Made by a program: the position numbers and the translations under genes. Shown piece after piece: positions 9,301-17,358 of a DNA stretch of 23,940 nucleotides. Numbering within the stretch: position 1 is the first letter of the stretch; each line of letters opens with the position of its first letter. The notes beneath the pieces were generated by a model. The model did not search any database. It was not told the origin of the DNA and saw only the letters and a list, made by a program, of their open reading frames with translations. Origin of the DNA: UBA4660 sp034408895 (GTDB lineage Bacteria; Bacteroidota; Bacteroidia; Flavobacteriales_D; Sanyastnellaceae); contig JAWXCI010000060.1 in NCBI GenBank assembly GCA_034408895.1, positions 1 through 23,940 of the forward strand, in the 5' to 3' direction.

Positions 9301-12300
9301 GGATACCAATCATGATGGTCACGACATCGGAGAGGTTCGGATTTCCTTTCACCGCAATTCTAGCTTTGCCTTCCATGGTAGTGAATTCCTGTTGTGTGTT
9401 CCAATCGGGAGGGCGATTCACTTTTAGTTGCTGCAACAATTTGAGTTCAATGTCGAAGCTGTTTTCCTCAGGCCATATCTCATCATCATCACTGGTGTAC
9501 CATGGAGTAACGGCCAGCGGAATTTCATACTCGTAGTAGTTCTCGTTGAAATCGCTTCCCAAACGAACGAAGCAGGTGATGTCCTTGTCAGTAAGTGCTG
9601 ATTCTATTCCCAATGCCTCGGCATGAGCAAACATGCGCAGGCGCTTGTATTGGCGCATGTCGAAATTCACATTGCGGTAAGCAGCACGCGCATCACCATC
9701 TCTCAGGTTGCACACTTCGAGCGAAAGGGACTGCTCGTTAAGATTTCTGAGATTAGCACTGGCCACATCCTGTTCGCGGATAATGCCGGGAGGAACAACA
9801 TAAGAAATAGGTTCGCGGTTCCCGTTCTCCTCGATATTCACTGCTGCAATGTTGAAAGTGGTTTCAGGTTCATCATCCGGTTCGTTCTCTTGCGGGCCTT
9901 CAAGGTTTTGCAAGTATTTACGCCACTCGCCACGCACCAGTTCCAGGCGAGCAAAGCGGATGCACACTGGCTCGGTCCATCCTTTCATAAACATACGGAT
10001 GTAGCGTATGGAACGAAAATCGGCAATGCCGTTTACCGCAGATTCGAAATCGCGTACAGGAACCTTGAACTGGTACCAGCGAATGTTTCGCTCCTGTCCG
10101 TTATCAGTGGTTACTGTTGTTTCTAATAAATCAGTGATGTAATTCTTCCCGATATTGCTTTCACCCAAATCGCCAGGGCGCAAGCTCACTTTGTATTGAT
10201 AATAGCTTTCAATGGTGTTGAGTGTAAGGTCCTGGTTAATATCTTCAGTGTTGGGAATGGTGGTAGCAGCAATAGGAAAACCATCGGGTGTGGAAGTGTT
10301 GGAGTTGCCCTCGTAGCCGTTAAAATTTTTGTAGCGCTCAACCACATCCAGAGCGGCATTGTCCTGGGCACTTCCGCGGAAATACATAAAGTCATCAGCC
10401 GATGGATCGCCAGAAATTGCAGTGTATGCACTGTCACTAACATTGGCCTGCACATCGGCAAGCCAGTTAGCAAAAAAGCCTTGTTCAGCACCGCTGTTCA
10501 ATCCATCAATACCAATATCCTGTGCAGTATAATTTCCGGTAGTGTTGTCAAAAGCATTTACTACGTTGAAATTACTTGGGTCAGGATAAAATCCCCACGT
10601 GCCCGCGACTGGAGCAAGCCCCGCATCGTTGGCGGGATATCCATTTTCATAGCTGAGTGCCGATTCGTTCAGCACATCTTCTGAAATGTTTCCCAGGTTG
10701 AAGTACAGGTCGCCACCGGAGTCATTGTCAATGTCATCATGAAAAGGATCCATCATCCAGAATTGGATAAACTCAATGTTCGATGCTTCGAAATCCGTGG
10801 TGGTGAGTGAACGTTGTATTCCACCCCAGCGTGTTTCCGGATCGGCTAGTTTTCCTTCCGGTGAGAGTCCAGAGGAAAGAGGGGTTCCCAGTGGTTCATC
10901 GTAATTGTATTGGCCGCGTTCGTCAGGATAAAAACTTAAATCTAATGTGGCGATGTTGGGTGGTGTGCCGGGAGTGAGTTCACGGTTGGGAAATACTTCA
11001 CCTTCGAGCACTTTTCGCATGCAGTGGTTGCTGCGCATGTCAGCATCCACATTACCAGGAGTGATGCTGCTTTCATTGAAAAAAACGGTGGGGTCAATCA
11101 CGTACCACGCAAGTTTTGCACGGTTGTAATTGTAACTCAAACTGTCTTCAAGATTTCCTTCAGGAAACAAACCCGCAGTTGCCTGGCCTTTTGGCGTGCT
11201 GGCCAAAAACCACTGTGAAAATGTTCGAATGTCAATGGTGCTCTGGCTTCCCTCGAAGTCATCTACATAAGCATTTCCATCTTTCGAAATGGCTTTAGAA
11301 TGGCCGGGAAAAAGCGAAGCCACTTCACCACCTAAATCAATCGTGGATTTTTTGCTTGTTTCAATAAATGGAATCGCATCTACTAATCGTGTGAGGAAAG
11401 GAGCTTCTTTCTGGAAGTTGGCATCGAGGCCAAGTACAGTGTTGTTCACCGGCTCGTCACCAATGTTTACTTTTTGTGTTATGGGTCGCTCGCGAAGATT
11501 CAACATGGTACCACCGATATTCAGGTAATCATTCACGGTGTAATCGAAGCGGCTTCCAATCATGGTTTTGTACTGGAGGTTAAATAGTGAATTGCTTTCG
11601 AGCGAAACCTTGATAGGCTGCCCGCTCTCCATTACACCTTCGTTAATAATGCGGACACGACCCAGGTTGTAGTCCACGGTGTAGTCCATGCCTTCCACCA
11701 ACTTGATACCACCGGCAGTAACAGAAACTGAACCTTGCGGAATGTTCAGCGCATTCAATGAAATTTCGGAACTGGAGGCGGACTGAAACTGTCCCTTAAT
11801 CTTGAATCGGTTGAGTTGCGGAATTTGCTGCGCAGCGGTTTTGGTGGAGTCGTATAGTGGTTGGAAAACAATTTGCGAAATAATGGCTTCAGCTTCTGTG
11901 GGGTCTGCAATTCCTTCGCGAATCACATCGGCCAGGTGCTCACCAAAAGGTTCAACCGAAGGGAAGAAAATTTTCCCCGATTGTGCGTCAATCAATCCTC
12001 CTTGTGTGGCTGCATTATTTACGAAGTCGAAGACACCATCGGGATACGGCATTGTGTTGATGTCAATGCGGTCGAGGTTCAGCACTTCGAGCAGGCGCCT
12101 CCCATTGAGAGGCTCCCGTGGTATGTAGTTCATATCAGTGCCAGTGGCCGGGTTGTTCCACCACACATCCAGCCTGAAGTTTTCCGAGTTGATGCCGAAC
12201 GAACCCAGACTGTATACATTTTTCATCATGTTGTCCCACAGTGGGGCAGCATCACCATTGTCCAGTTTCACTTGAGTGATGCTGGACTTGATCAGTTTTA

Positions 12301-13840
12301 AAATCAGCGCCTGTGGTGCTGTAAAACCATCCTGCGAAAGAGTTCCTACCTGAAAAGTTTCTCCTCCCAATGTGTATTCATAAGATGCGCCCAACACTTC
12401 CGCGTTGTTCAACGCTTGCTTCAGTGAAATAAATCCCAGACGGGAGTTGTAAGAGTATTCAGATGGATTCAGTTTTCTTGCATTCCCCACACGCTCGTAA
12501 TGAATTCCCTGGTCCAGGCCGTAGGGCAAGCCAGCAATGGCAGCATTGGCGCCAGTAAAATTCAGGATATTCTCGTTATTGATGCTTTCAAGGTAAAGTT
12601 CGTTGTTGAGGTTGCTGGGGTTGTGTTGCAGTGTGATGGCAAGATCACCACTGTTGGTGAGTTCGCCAATTGGAAGATTAGTGGATATGTAATCGCTGTG
12701 TTCGCCCAGGTCAGAGAATCCGATAACGTTTCGCACATCCTGTGTATTGGCCTGTGTGTTTACTACCCACACTTCAATACGAGTGATGTTCACTCCGCTG
12801 TTTACAAGCGGCAGGCTCGTCAAAGCATTATCATATTGATCGCGAAACCAGCCCGAAAGAAAGTAGTGGCGGTTGGCTTCATAATTATCAGCAGTGATTT
12901 CGAATTTTTGAGTTTGTGCTCCACCCTGAACATCAATTTCCTTTCGTTCTCCTTTTTGTTGTGAGAACACAGTTGTGTTGCGCAGGCGACCCCAGCGCGT
13001 TTCCAGTTTTGCACCAAACAAGCTCTGGCTTCCCTGGATCAGTGTTCCCTTGAGTGGAAGCTGCACGTTTCCAAGTTCAATTTTTTGGATGATTTGATCT
13101 TCGTCACCGGTGTACTGCAACTTCATCTGGTTTTCGAAATCGAATGTGCTCTCGGTGTTGTAATTCACATTCAACTCCATGGCTGTCCCGATTTTCCCCA
13201 CCACATTCAACTGGATTTTCTGGTCGAAATCAAACGTGGTTATCCTTCGTTGTTTTTCAGGGATTCGCGGATTATCAGTTTTGGAAATGTTCAAACCGAA
13301 AGTGATTTCGGCAGAACCCTGAGGGCGGATTTCTATCTGGTCGCCACCAAAAATTTTCTTGAAGCCTTCGCTTTCTATTTTTATGGTAGGAGCAAAATCG
13401 CGTTCTGCTGCATCTTCCTCTTCCTGTATTTCATTCCAGTACTCGTAAATGTTATCATCCATGTCGTTGTTCAGGTATTCCTCCAGCGTCATGGTGGTTC
13501 CGTTGCGGAAACTCAGTGTGTCACCAATGGTTTGCACCACTTCGTATTGACCTGTTTCAGGATTGTACTCCACGGAATAATTGATGTTGTCTGGCAATGG
13601 AATGGTGATGCCATCGGCTTCATCCTGCGGATTGACAAAGTCCTCGTTGGGCCAGATAAGTGAGTCCGCAGCGGTGCCACCAGTATCGGCCACAGCCAAC
13701 GATTCATCCTCCATTATCTTGTAAAAAAAACGGGACACTGGTGCAGAGTGGGAATTGGCAAAGCCAAGCCAAACCACGGCAAGAGCGGCTGCAATAAAAA
13801 CAAAACGGGCAGTGATCGTTTTGTAACGAATGTTTTTCAC
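6368..13840 (-). CDS. sprA: T9SS outer-membrane translocon / gliding motility protein SprA
   Basis: SprA forms the giant outer-membrane beta-barrel through which type IX cargo leaves the cell; in gliding species it also supports adhesin export. This copy has 2490 residues, close to the roughly 2400 of characterised SprA. It starts with a hydrophobic export signal (residues 11-30) and ends in an outer-membrane-like strand, GISLRFSLNG. Hallmark N-terminal sequence includes FAPTIKIESEGFKKIFGGDQ (about residue 150), ITFGLNISKTDNPRIPEKQR and LELNVNYNTE-like strands; a second region with the same style follows in the middle. Two low-complexity segments stand out: a Gly/Lys/Glu-rich stretch at about 1672-1720 and a Lys/Asp-rich stretch at about 1978-2013, both likely exposed loops. 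The start is 13 bp after the ruvA stop, so the two are probably co-transcribed, and a strong terminator follows. The frame is intact throughout. The long plus-strand frames inside it are shadows. Confidence 0.96.
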   Translation of the reverse strand: MKNIRYKTITARFVFIAAALAVVWLGFANSHSAPVSRFFYKIMEDESLAVADTGGTAADSLIWPNEDFVNPQDEADGITIPLPDNINYSVEYNPETGQYEVVQTIGDTLSFRNGTTMTLEEYLNNDMDDNIYEYWNEIQEEEDAAERDFAPTIKIESEGFKKIFGGDQIEIRPQGSAEITFGLNISKTDNPRIPEKQRRITTFDFDQKIQLNVVGKIGTAMELNVNYNTESTFDFENQMKLQYTGDEDQIIQKIELGNVQLPLKGTLIQGSQSLFGAKLETRWGRLRNTTVFSQQKGERKEIDVQGGAQTQKFEITADNYEANRHYFLSGWFRDQYDNALTSLPLVNSGVNITRIEVWVVNTQANTQDVRNVIGFSDLGEHSDYISTNLPIGELTNSGDLAITLQHNPSNLNNELYLESINNENILNFTGANAAIAGLPYGLDQGIHYERVGNARKLNPSEYSYNSRLGFISLKQALNNAEVLGASYEYTLGGETFQVGTLSQDGFTAPQALILKLIKSSITQVKLDNGDAAPLWDNMMKNVYSLGSFGINSENFRLDVWWNNPATGTDMNYIPREPLNGRRLLEVLNLDRIDINTMPYPDGVFDFVNNAATQGGLIDAQSGKIFFPSVEPFGEHLADVIREGIADPTEAEAIISQIVFQPLYDSTKTAAQQIPQLNRFKIKGQFQSASSSEISLNALNIPQGSVSVTAGGIKLVEGMDYTVDYNLGRVRIINEGVMESGQPIKVSLESNSLFNLQYKTMIGSRFDYTVNDYLNIGGTMLNLRERPITQKVNIGDEPVNNTVLGLDANFQKEAPFLTRLVDAIPFIETSKKSTIDLGGEVASLFPGHSKAISKDGNAYVDDFEGSQSTIDIRTFSQWFLASTPKGQATAGLFPEGNLEDSLSYNYNRAKLAWYVIDPTVFFNESSITPGNVDADMRSNHCMRKVLEGEVFPNRELTPGTPPNIATLDLSFYPDERGQYNYDEPLGTPLSSGLSPEGKLADPETRWGGIQRSLTTTDFEASNIEFIQFWMMDPFHDDIDNDSGGDLYFNLGNISEDVLNESALSYENGYPANDAGLAPVAGTWGFYPDPSNFNVVNAFDNTTGNYTAQDIGIDGLNSGAEQGFFANWLADVQANVSDSAYTAISGDPSADDFMYFRGSAQDNAALDVVERYKNFNGYEGNSNTSTPDGFPIAATTIPNTEDINQDLTLNTIESYYQYKVSLRPGDLGESNIGKNYITDLLETTVTTDNGQERNIRWYQFKVPVRDFESAVNGIADFRSIRYIRMFMKGWTEPVCIRFARLELVRGEWRKYLQNLEGPQENEPDDEPETTFNIAAVNIEENGNREPISYVVPPGIIREQDVASANLRNLNEQSLSLEVCNLRDGDARAAYRNVNFDMRQYKRLRMFAHAEALGIESALTDKDITCFVRLGSDFNENYYEYEIPLAVTPWYTSDDDEIWPEENSFDIELKLLQQLKVNRPPDWNTQQEFTTMEGKARIAVKGNPNLSDVVTIMIGIRNPDKDENVFESNDDGGDECAIVWVNELRLSEFDEKGGWAAVARMNATLADFGTFAVAGNISKPGWGTLEQRVQERQQSTKMGFDANSTLQMGKFFPENWGVQLPMYLGYSESVEQPRYSPLQPDVEMADIPNINKPLKKKSQDFTKRRSINVSNFRISPQAGGGGTGEEKPGEGKDGGGREERPPDPKDEKGGGTADKGGAGGGKDKKHFYDVSNFSLSYSYNEEYRSNIDLDWRLNRRYKGGIDYMFSNKPKEIKPFSKIGFVKDAKALKWVKEFNFYMPWSFKSIGFNTNMDRMYETSRIRNNTLELFGVYSDMLITTQVLKTWNWTRAYNFKYDITKSLKFDYTANNLSLVEEPQGIIDRENSDYHTAYRDTVFNNIENGGTTTNYNHNTSLNYKLPFDKFPIIDFISSDARYAATYRWDRAPFTQDSLGNTIQNSRNLQLNAQANIETLYNKVPLLKQINSGKPKKDDKKKAKEDPTSKTGFGDDEKPKKEKVEINPVHVSLRFLMMLRNVSGSYTRNEGILLPGYARTTRMVGMDENFDAPGWGFVLGQQNTDIWGNQTGNNYALDAARKGYLVVNPNLNQAYTETFSETWNYKISLEPIKSLKIDLTANRQEAVNMASFFRFDEDVQDYVFDSPQESGNITASIISWPTAFVKDEPENAWTSATFENFLLYRLETSGRLNDVNYNDDAPLPNGFYNGWGPTSQDVVIPAFIAAYTGKTPGEVSLDPFGTKVQPNWKVTYDGLTKIPSIKKYFKQFNLTHNYKSTYTTSYVRNLNFTANAEGLPTSLDQSEHQNWIPERQISTVTISEQLTPLGLDMTIKTSKNNDPQLKVEYKRDRTVVLGLTNYQITETKSNSVIFGIGYKLTEVPNPLGRKKGSKLPIKLLEKTTITLRCDVTMRDNVTIVRRMVEHTNQPTAGQRLWNIKVSADMAVSDKLTLRFFYDHQLTRPKISTSFPTSNINTGISLRFSLNG

Positions 13841-13853
13841 GAAGGTCGTATGT

Positions 13854-14444
13854 CTAAAGTTGTTTCAACACCTGACGGATCAACTCTTCCAGTGTTATTG
13901 CGCTGTTTTGCGCAATAAGTTTTTCCGCCAGTTTATCGGCTTTGGTTTTATCAACTCCCAGCGAGTTCAGCGCGGCTAACGCTTCTGTTTTCACATTATT
14001 GTATGCCAGCGAAATTTTTTCAAACGCAGCTTCACCGGAGCGGGAAATTTTATCATGCAAATCTATTATGATCCGCTCTGCTGTTTTTTCGCCAATGCCC
14101 TTGATGCGCCTTAGCGAAGAGGCATCGCGCAGCATGATGACTTGTTTCAATTCATCGGGCCTCATGCTGGAAAGAACCATGCGCGCAGTGTTAGGCCCCA
14201 CACCATTTACGGATATGAGCTTGCGGAAAAGTTCCCTTTCATCTTCGGTTGCAAAACCATAAAGCGTGACAGAAAAATCTTGCCCGCTGATGTTGAGGTG
14301 AGTGAAGAGCAGGGCATCACCTTCATCAGGCAGTTTGCCGAAAGTGAAAAGTGATACGTTGAGGAAATAAGCCACACCGCCACAATCTATCACCGCATGA
14401 ACCGGGCTTTTTTCAATTAGTTTTCCTGATAAGTAGTGAAGCAA
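13854..14444 (-). CDS. ruvA: Holliday junction DNA helicase subunit RuvA
   Basis: RuvA binds four-way DNA junctions as a tetramer and recruits the RuvB motor for branch migration. Starting at the TTG at 14444 gives 196 residues (MLHYLSGKLIEKSPVHAVID), the normal RuvA length and N-terminus; the frame is open to 14543, but those extra residues cross a palindromic element and lack family character. The layout is standard: an OB-fold domain (about 1-63) with GGVAYFLNVS, two helix-hairpin-helix motifs (VNGVGPNTA at 79-87 and IKGIGEKTAERI at 114-125), and a C-terminal RuvB-binding domain (about 148-196) with ALNSLGVDKTKADKL. Acidic residues of the DNA-binding pin region are present (FATEDER). The next gene, sprA, starts 13 bp downstream. 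From memory, ruvA-sprA with a malic enzyme nearby is a recurring arrangement in this phylum. Confidence 0.95.
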   Translation of the reverse strand: MLHYLSGKLIEKSPVHAVIDCGGVAYFLNVSLFTFGKLPDEGDALLFTHLNISGQDFSVTLYGFATEDERELFRKLISVNGVGPNTARMVLSSMRPDELKQVIMLRDASSLRRIKGIGEKTAERIIIDLHDKISRSGEAAFEKISLAYNNVKTEALAALNSLGVDKTKADKLAEKLIAQNSAITLEELIRQVLKQL

Positions 14445-14468
14445 AACAGAGAATTGATGGTTTGGTAT

Positions 14469-14484
14469 CCCGACAGCTATCGGG
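14469..14484. repeat. Short palindrome CCCGACAGCTATCGGG
   Basis: A 16-base near-perfect palindrome (one position forms a G-T type mismatch) lies about 25 bases upstream of the ruvA TTG start. I recall CCCGATAGCTATCGGG-type palindromes as dispersed elements in Bacteroidota genomes. It lies in the probable 5' leader of ruvA-sprA, where it could form a hairpin. The 87-bp repeat at the right edge contains the half-sequence GCTATCGGG. Confidence 0.6.
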
Positions 14485-14558
14485 TGGTAATTGCGTATTG
14501 AATAAGGGCGCGAAAGTGCGCTGTGCGAAGCAATTTTTTGCATGCCACTGGTTAAAAG

Positions 14559-14592
14559 TTGTGCAGGGATGGAAGTGCTGCCCTTTACTTTG
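14559..14592 (+). promoter_or_regulatory. Weak candidate promoter of the GldM-C-like gene
   Basis: TTG at 14559-14561 and TTACTTTG at 14585-14592 resemble the Bacteroidota boxes, with one mismatch in the -7 element and a long 23-base spacer. The start codon lies 20 bases further on. The call is tentative. Confidence 0.3.
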
Positions 14593-14612
14593 CGCTAATC
14601 AAAATCGCGTTT

Positions 14613-14984
14613 ATGAAATTTCCTGCTGTCTTATTTCTTCTCTGTCTATTCATTGCTTCGGGCACTAATGCCCAGAAATTGGTGCTGGGTGGAAAAACTT
14701 CGCCCTCGGAATTGACCATTGATGAAACCCTTGCTGGCGGGGTTTTGAAGTGTTCTGATGCAAAAGTGCGCATCACATCATTCAGCATCACGCTGCAACT
14801 TTATGGCAGACTTACTGAAGCGGCCAGCACCAGCGACCTGTTAACCGAAGAGATGCGTGAGGCTCTCGAACTGCTACAGGAACTGGGAGAAAATCCCAAA
14901 GAATTCACTTTTGAAAAAGTGGTGGCATGGAAAGATGATAAAAGAGTGGAGATTGCTCCACTGACGGTGAAGTTGAAAAGTTGA
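14613..14984 (+). CDS. Small exported protein resembling the C-terminal domain of GldM (T9SS)
   Basis: From the ATG at 14613 the product has 123 residues, with a signal peptide (MKFPAVLFLLCLFIASGTNA, cleavage before Gln21). The frame opens 18 codons earlier at a TTG, but the ATG gives the proper signal sequence. The mature part of about 100 residues reads AGGVLKCSDAKVRITSFSIT ... STSDLLTEEMREALELL ... FTFEKVVAWKDDKRVEIAPL. By eye this follows the order of the last periplasmic domain of GldM: a 'V-T-S-F-x-V' strand, an 'S-x-LT-x-E' helix start, then a final 'I-A-x-GPDG-x-R-x-L-x-P-I' strand pair. GldM is the energised inner-membrane motor subunit whose periplasmic part reaches toward the outer-membrane T9SS parts. 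Here no other GldM domain and no membrane anchor are present. It is convergent with maeB (6 bp gap) and divergent from ruvA-sprA. The family assignment is by eye only; the domain relation is likely, the function is unknown. Confidence 0.55.
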   Translation: MKFPAVLFLLCLFIASGTNAQKLVLGGKTSPSELTIDETLAGGVLKCSDAKVRITSFSITLQLYGRLTEAASTSDLLTEEMREALELLQELGENPKEFTFEKVVAWKDDKRVEIAPLTVKLKS

Positions 14985-14990
14985 GCCGCT

Positions 14991-17255
14991 TTATTTCATC
15001 TGCGCATCCACTACGGCTATCCGAACCATGTTTATGATTTCGCGAACTGTGCATCCCATCTGCAAAATGTGGAAACTCTTTTTCATGCCTAAAAGCACGG
15101 GACCCATTGCTTCCATTCCTGCAAGTTCCTGTATCAGTTTGTAAGAAATATTTCCAGCAGCAAGATTGGGAAAAATGAGTGTGTTCACTTTCTGGTCTTT
15201 CAACCTTGAGAAGGGGAAATTTTCGGCCATCATTTCATTGTTCAACGCGAAGTTGGCCTGCACCTCTCCATCTACTATAAGGTGAGGATGGTTGCGGTGA
15301 AGTATTTCCACTGCTTTAGCAACTTTTTCCGCATCCAGCCCCAGCGCACTCCCGAAATTGGAATAGCTGAGCAGTGCTATCCGAGGTGTTATGCGCATTT
15401 TGCCAATCGCTGCAGCCACAAGTAAAGTTATCTCCACAAGGTCTTCCGCTGATGGATTCAGGTTTACGGTAGTGTCGGAAAAAAAGTACGGGCCTTTGGC
15501 GGTTTGAATAATGTACATGCCGCACACTTTATTTACTCCACCGGCTTTGCCAATGCATTGCAGTGCCGGGCGAATCACCCGCGCATAATTGCGCGTCATT
15601 CCGCTGATAAGTGCATCGGCCCGACCCGTCTCCACCATCATGGCCCCGAAATAATTGCGCTCGCGCATCGTGCGCACCGCTTCCAGTTCCGTGAGGCCTT
15701 TTCGTTTTCTTTTCTCAAAAAGAATTTTCCCGAACTCTTCGCGCAGTGCAAAGTTTTGTTGAGCGCGGGCATCAATAATTTCGACATCATGAAGGTCCAA
15801 TTCGGTTTCATCCATTAATGCACGAATTTTTTCTACCGGGCCAAGGAGAATGGGGGTACAGATGCCTTCATCACGAGCCTGCTCTGCTGCTTTCAGGATT
15901 TTGAAATTATCGCCTTCGGCAAATACCACACGCTTGGGTGACTTGCGGGCGCGCTCAGCAATGCTGCGCGAAAGAATATTGTCGCGCCCCAGCCGTTTCG
16001 AAAGTTCAAGATGGTACTCATCCCAATTCTCAATCTTAATTTTAGCCACACCACTTTGGATTGCTGCTTTGGCCACGGCCATGCTCACCCTAGTAATCAA
16101 ACGCGGGTCGAGTGGCTTCGGTATGATGTAATCCTTGCCGAATGAGATATTTCGTACATCGTAAGCCTCTATCACTTCTTCAGGCACGGCTTCTTTCGCC
16201 AGCCCGGCAAGCGCACGAACGGCAGCAAGTTTCATTTCATTGTTGATGCAGCTCGCCCGAACATCCAACGCCCCACGAAAAATAAACGGGAAGCCCAATA
16301 CATTGTTCACCTGATTGGGATGATCGCTGCGGCCTGTTGCCATAATAATATCGCTGCGAACAGCAATCGCTTTTTCGTAGGCAATTTCAGGATTGGGATT
16401 GGCCAAGGCCAGCACAATTGGATTCCCCGCCATGACCTCAATCATTTTTTCGGTCACTAAATCCGCCATTGAGAGTCCAAGAAAAACGTCAGCCTTCAAC
16501 ATGGCATCTTCCAACTCCATATCGTTGCCCGCGGATGCAAAACGTTTTTTGCGGTGATCAATGTCTGTGCGCTCATGGTGTATCAAACCCTTGGAATCGA
16601 ACATTAGGATGTTCTCTTTTTTTACACCTAGTTGCAGCCAAAGGTCAAGGCAAGTGAGGGCTGCGGCCCCTGCACCGCTCACCACCACTTTCACATCTCC
16701 TATTTTTTTTTGCGCCACTTCCAGTGCATTGAGAAGTGCGGCACTTGAAATGATTGCCGTGCCATGCTGGTCATCGTGCATTATGGGAATGTCCAGTGCC
16801 ACTTTCAGCAGTTCTTCAATTTCAAATGCTTCCGGTGCTTTAATGTCCTCCAGATTAATGCCCCCGAAAGTGGGCGCGATATTTTTTACCGTGTTCACGA
16901 ACTCCTCTACATCGGTTGCTTTTATTTCAATGTCAATCGCATCAATGTCAGCAAAAATTTTGAACAACATGCACTTGCCTTCCATCACAGGTTTGCTGGC
17001 TTCGGGACCAAGATTTCCCAAGCCAAGAATGGCGGTGCCATTGGAAATCACTGCCACAAGATTTCCTTTTGCGGTATAACGATAAACGTCTTCAGGATTT
17101 TCAGCAATGGCTAGTACCGGCTCCGCCACACCGGGCGAATAGGCCAATGCCAGGTCATGCTGTGAACTATGTGGTTTGGTGGGAACAATTTCAAGTTTGC
17201 CCTTGCGGCCCTGTTCATGGTAGCGCAACGCCTCATTCTTTCTGTTATTCTTCAT
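14991..17255 (-). CDS. maeB: NADP-dependent malic enzyme with C-terminal phosphotransacetylase-like domain (MaeB type)
   Basis: MaeB oxidatively decarboxylates malate to pyruvate with formation of NADPH, at the junction of the TCA cycle and gluconeogenesis. The 754 residues match the roughly 760 of the two-domain type. The malic domain (about 8-140) has YSPGVAEPVLAI and the catalytic Lys region MEGKCMLFKIFADIDAIDIE (Lys94). Metal ligands are expected at NLEDIKAPEAF (Glu136, Asp137) and HDDQHGTA (Asp161, Asp162). The cofactor-binding domain has the Rossmann motif VSGAGAAAL (192-200) and ALANPNPEI. From about residue 425 a phosphate acetyl/butyryltransferase-like domain follows (RVVFAEGDNFKILKAA, then the GRADALISGMTRNY region); in MaeB proteins this domain is regulatory and may bind acetyl-CoA. 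Transcribed in the same direction as ruvA-sprA, with the small GldM-C-like gene set on the opposite strand between them. Confidence 0.96.
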   Translation of the reverse strand: MKNNRKNEALRYHEQGRKGKLEIVPTKPHSSQHDLALAYSPGVAEPVLAIAENPEDVYRYTAKGNLVAVISNGTAILGLGNLGPEASKPVMEGKCMLFKIFADIDAIDIEIKATDVEEFVNTVKNIAPTFGGINLEDIKAPEAFEIEELLKVALDIPIMHDDQHGTAIISSAALLNALEVAQKKIGDVKVVVSGAGAAALTCLDLWLQLGVKKENILMFDSKGLIHHERTDIDHRKKRFASAGNDMELEDAMLKADVFLGLSMADLVTEKMIEVMAGNPIVLALANPNPEIAYEKAIAVRSDIIMATGRSDHPNQVNNVLGFPFIFRGALDVRASCINNEMKLAAVRALAGLAKEAVPEEVIEAYDVRNISFGKDYIIPKPLDPRLITRVSMAVAKAAIQSGVAKIKIENWDEYHLELSKRLGRDNILSRSIAERARKSPKRVVFAEGDNFKILKAAEQARDEGICTPILLGPVEKIRALMDETELDLHDVEIIDARAQQNFALREEFGKILFEKRKRKGLTELEAVRTMRERNYFGAMMVETGRADALISGMTRNYARVIRPALQCIGKAGGVNKVCGMYIIQTAKGPYFFSDTTVNLNPSAEDLVEITLLVAAAIGKMRITPRIALLSYSNFGSALGLDAEKVAKAVEILHRNHPHLIVDGEVQANFALNNEMMAENFPFSRLKDQKVNTLIFPNLAAGNISYKLIQELAGMEAMGPVLLGMKKSFHILQMGCTVREIINMVRIAVVDAQMK

Positions 17256-17305
17256 TGCAGAATTCCTGCGTGTGCAGGGCGGCTAAAATAGAAGGCTCAA
17301 AAACA

Positions 17306-17339
17306 GGAAAGCCACCCCCGTGATTCGGAGTGGCTTTCC
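17306..17339 (-). terminator. Rho-independent terminator after the 243-aa T9SS cargo gene
   Basis: A perfect 10-bp stem (GGAAAGCCAC / GTGGCTTTCC) with a 14-base loop lies about 20 bases past the stop of the minus-strand gene at 17359; a T-rich run (TGTTTTTG) follows on that strand. It separates that gene from maeB downstream. Confidence 0.85.
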
Positions 17340-17358
17340 TTTTAAAGGAGTTCAAAAA

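Noticed and set aside
6921..11610. TCGAGCGAA recurring at least five times on the plus strand of sprA, resembling an uptake or repair signal
   Set aside because: On the coding strand it is TTCGCTCGA, mostly encoding Ser-Leu-Glu/Asp in strand contexts; codon preference explains the recurrence, and it is not enriched in the intergenic parts of the window.
17256..17300. Possible promoter of maeB (TATTTTAG upstream of its start)
   Set aside because: The -7 box has a mismatch and no -33 box at suitable spacing is visible; too weak to list.
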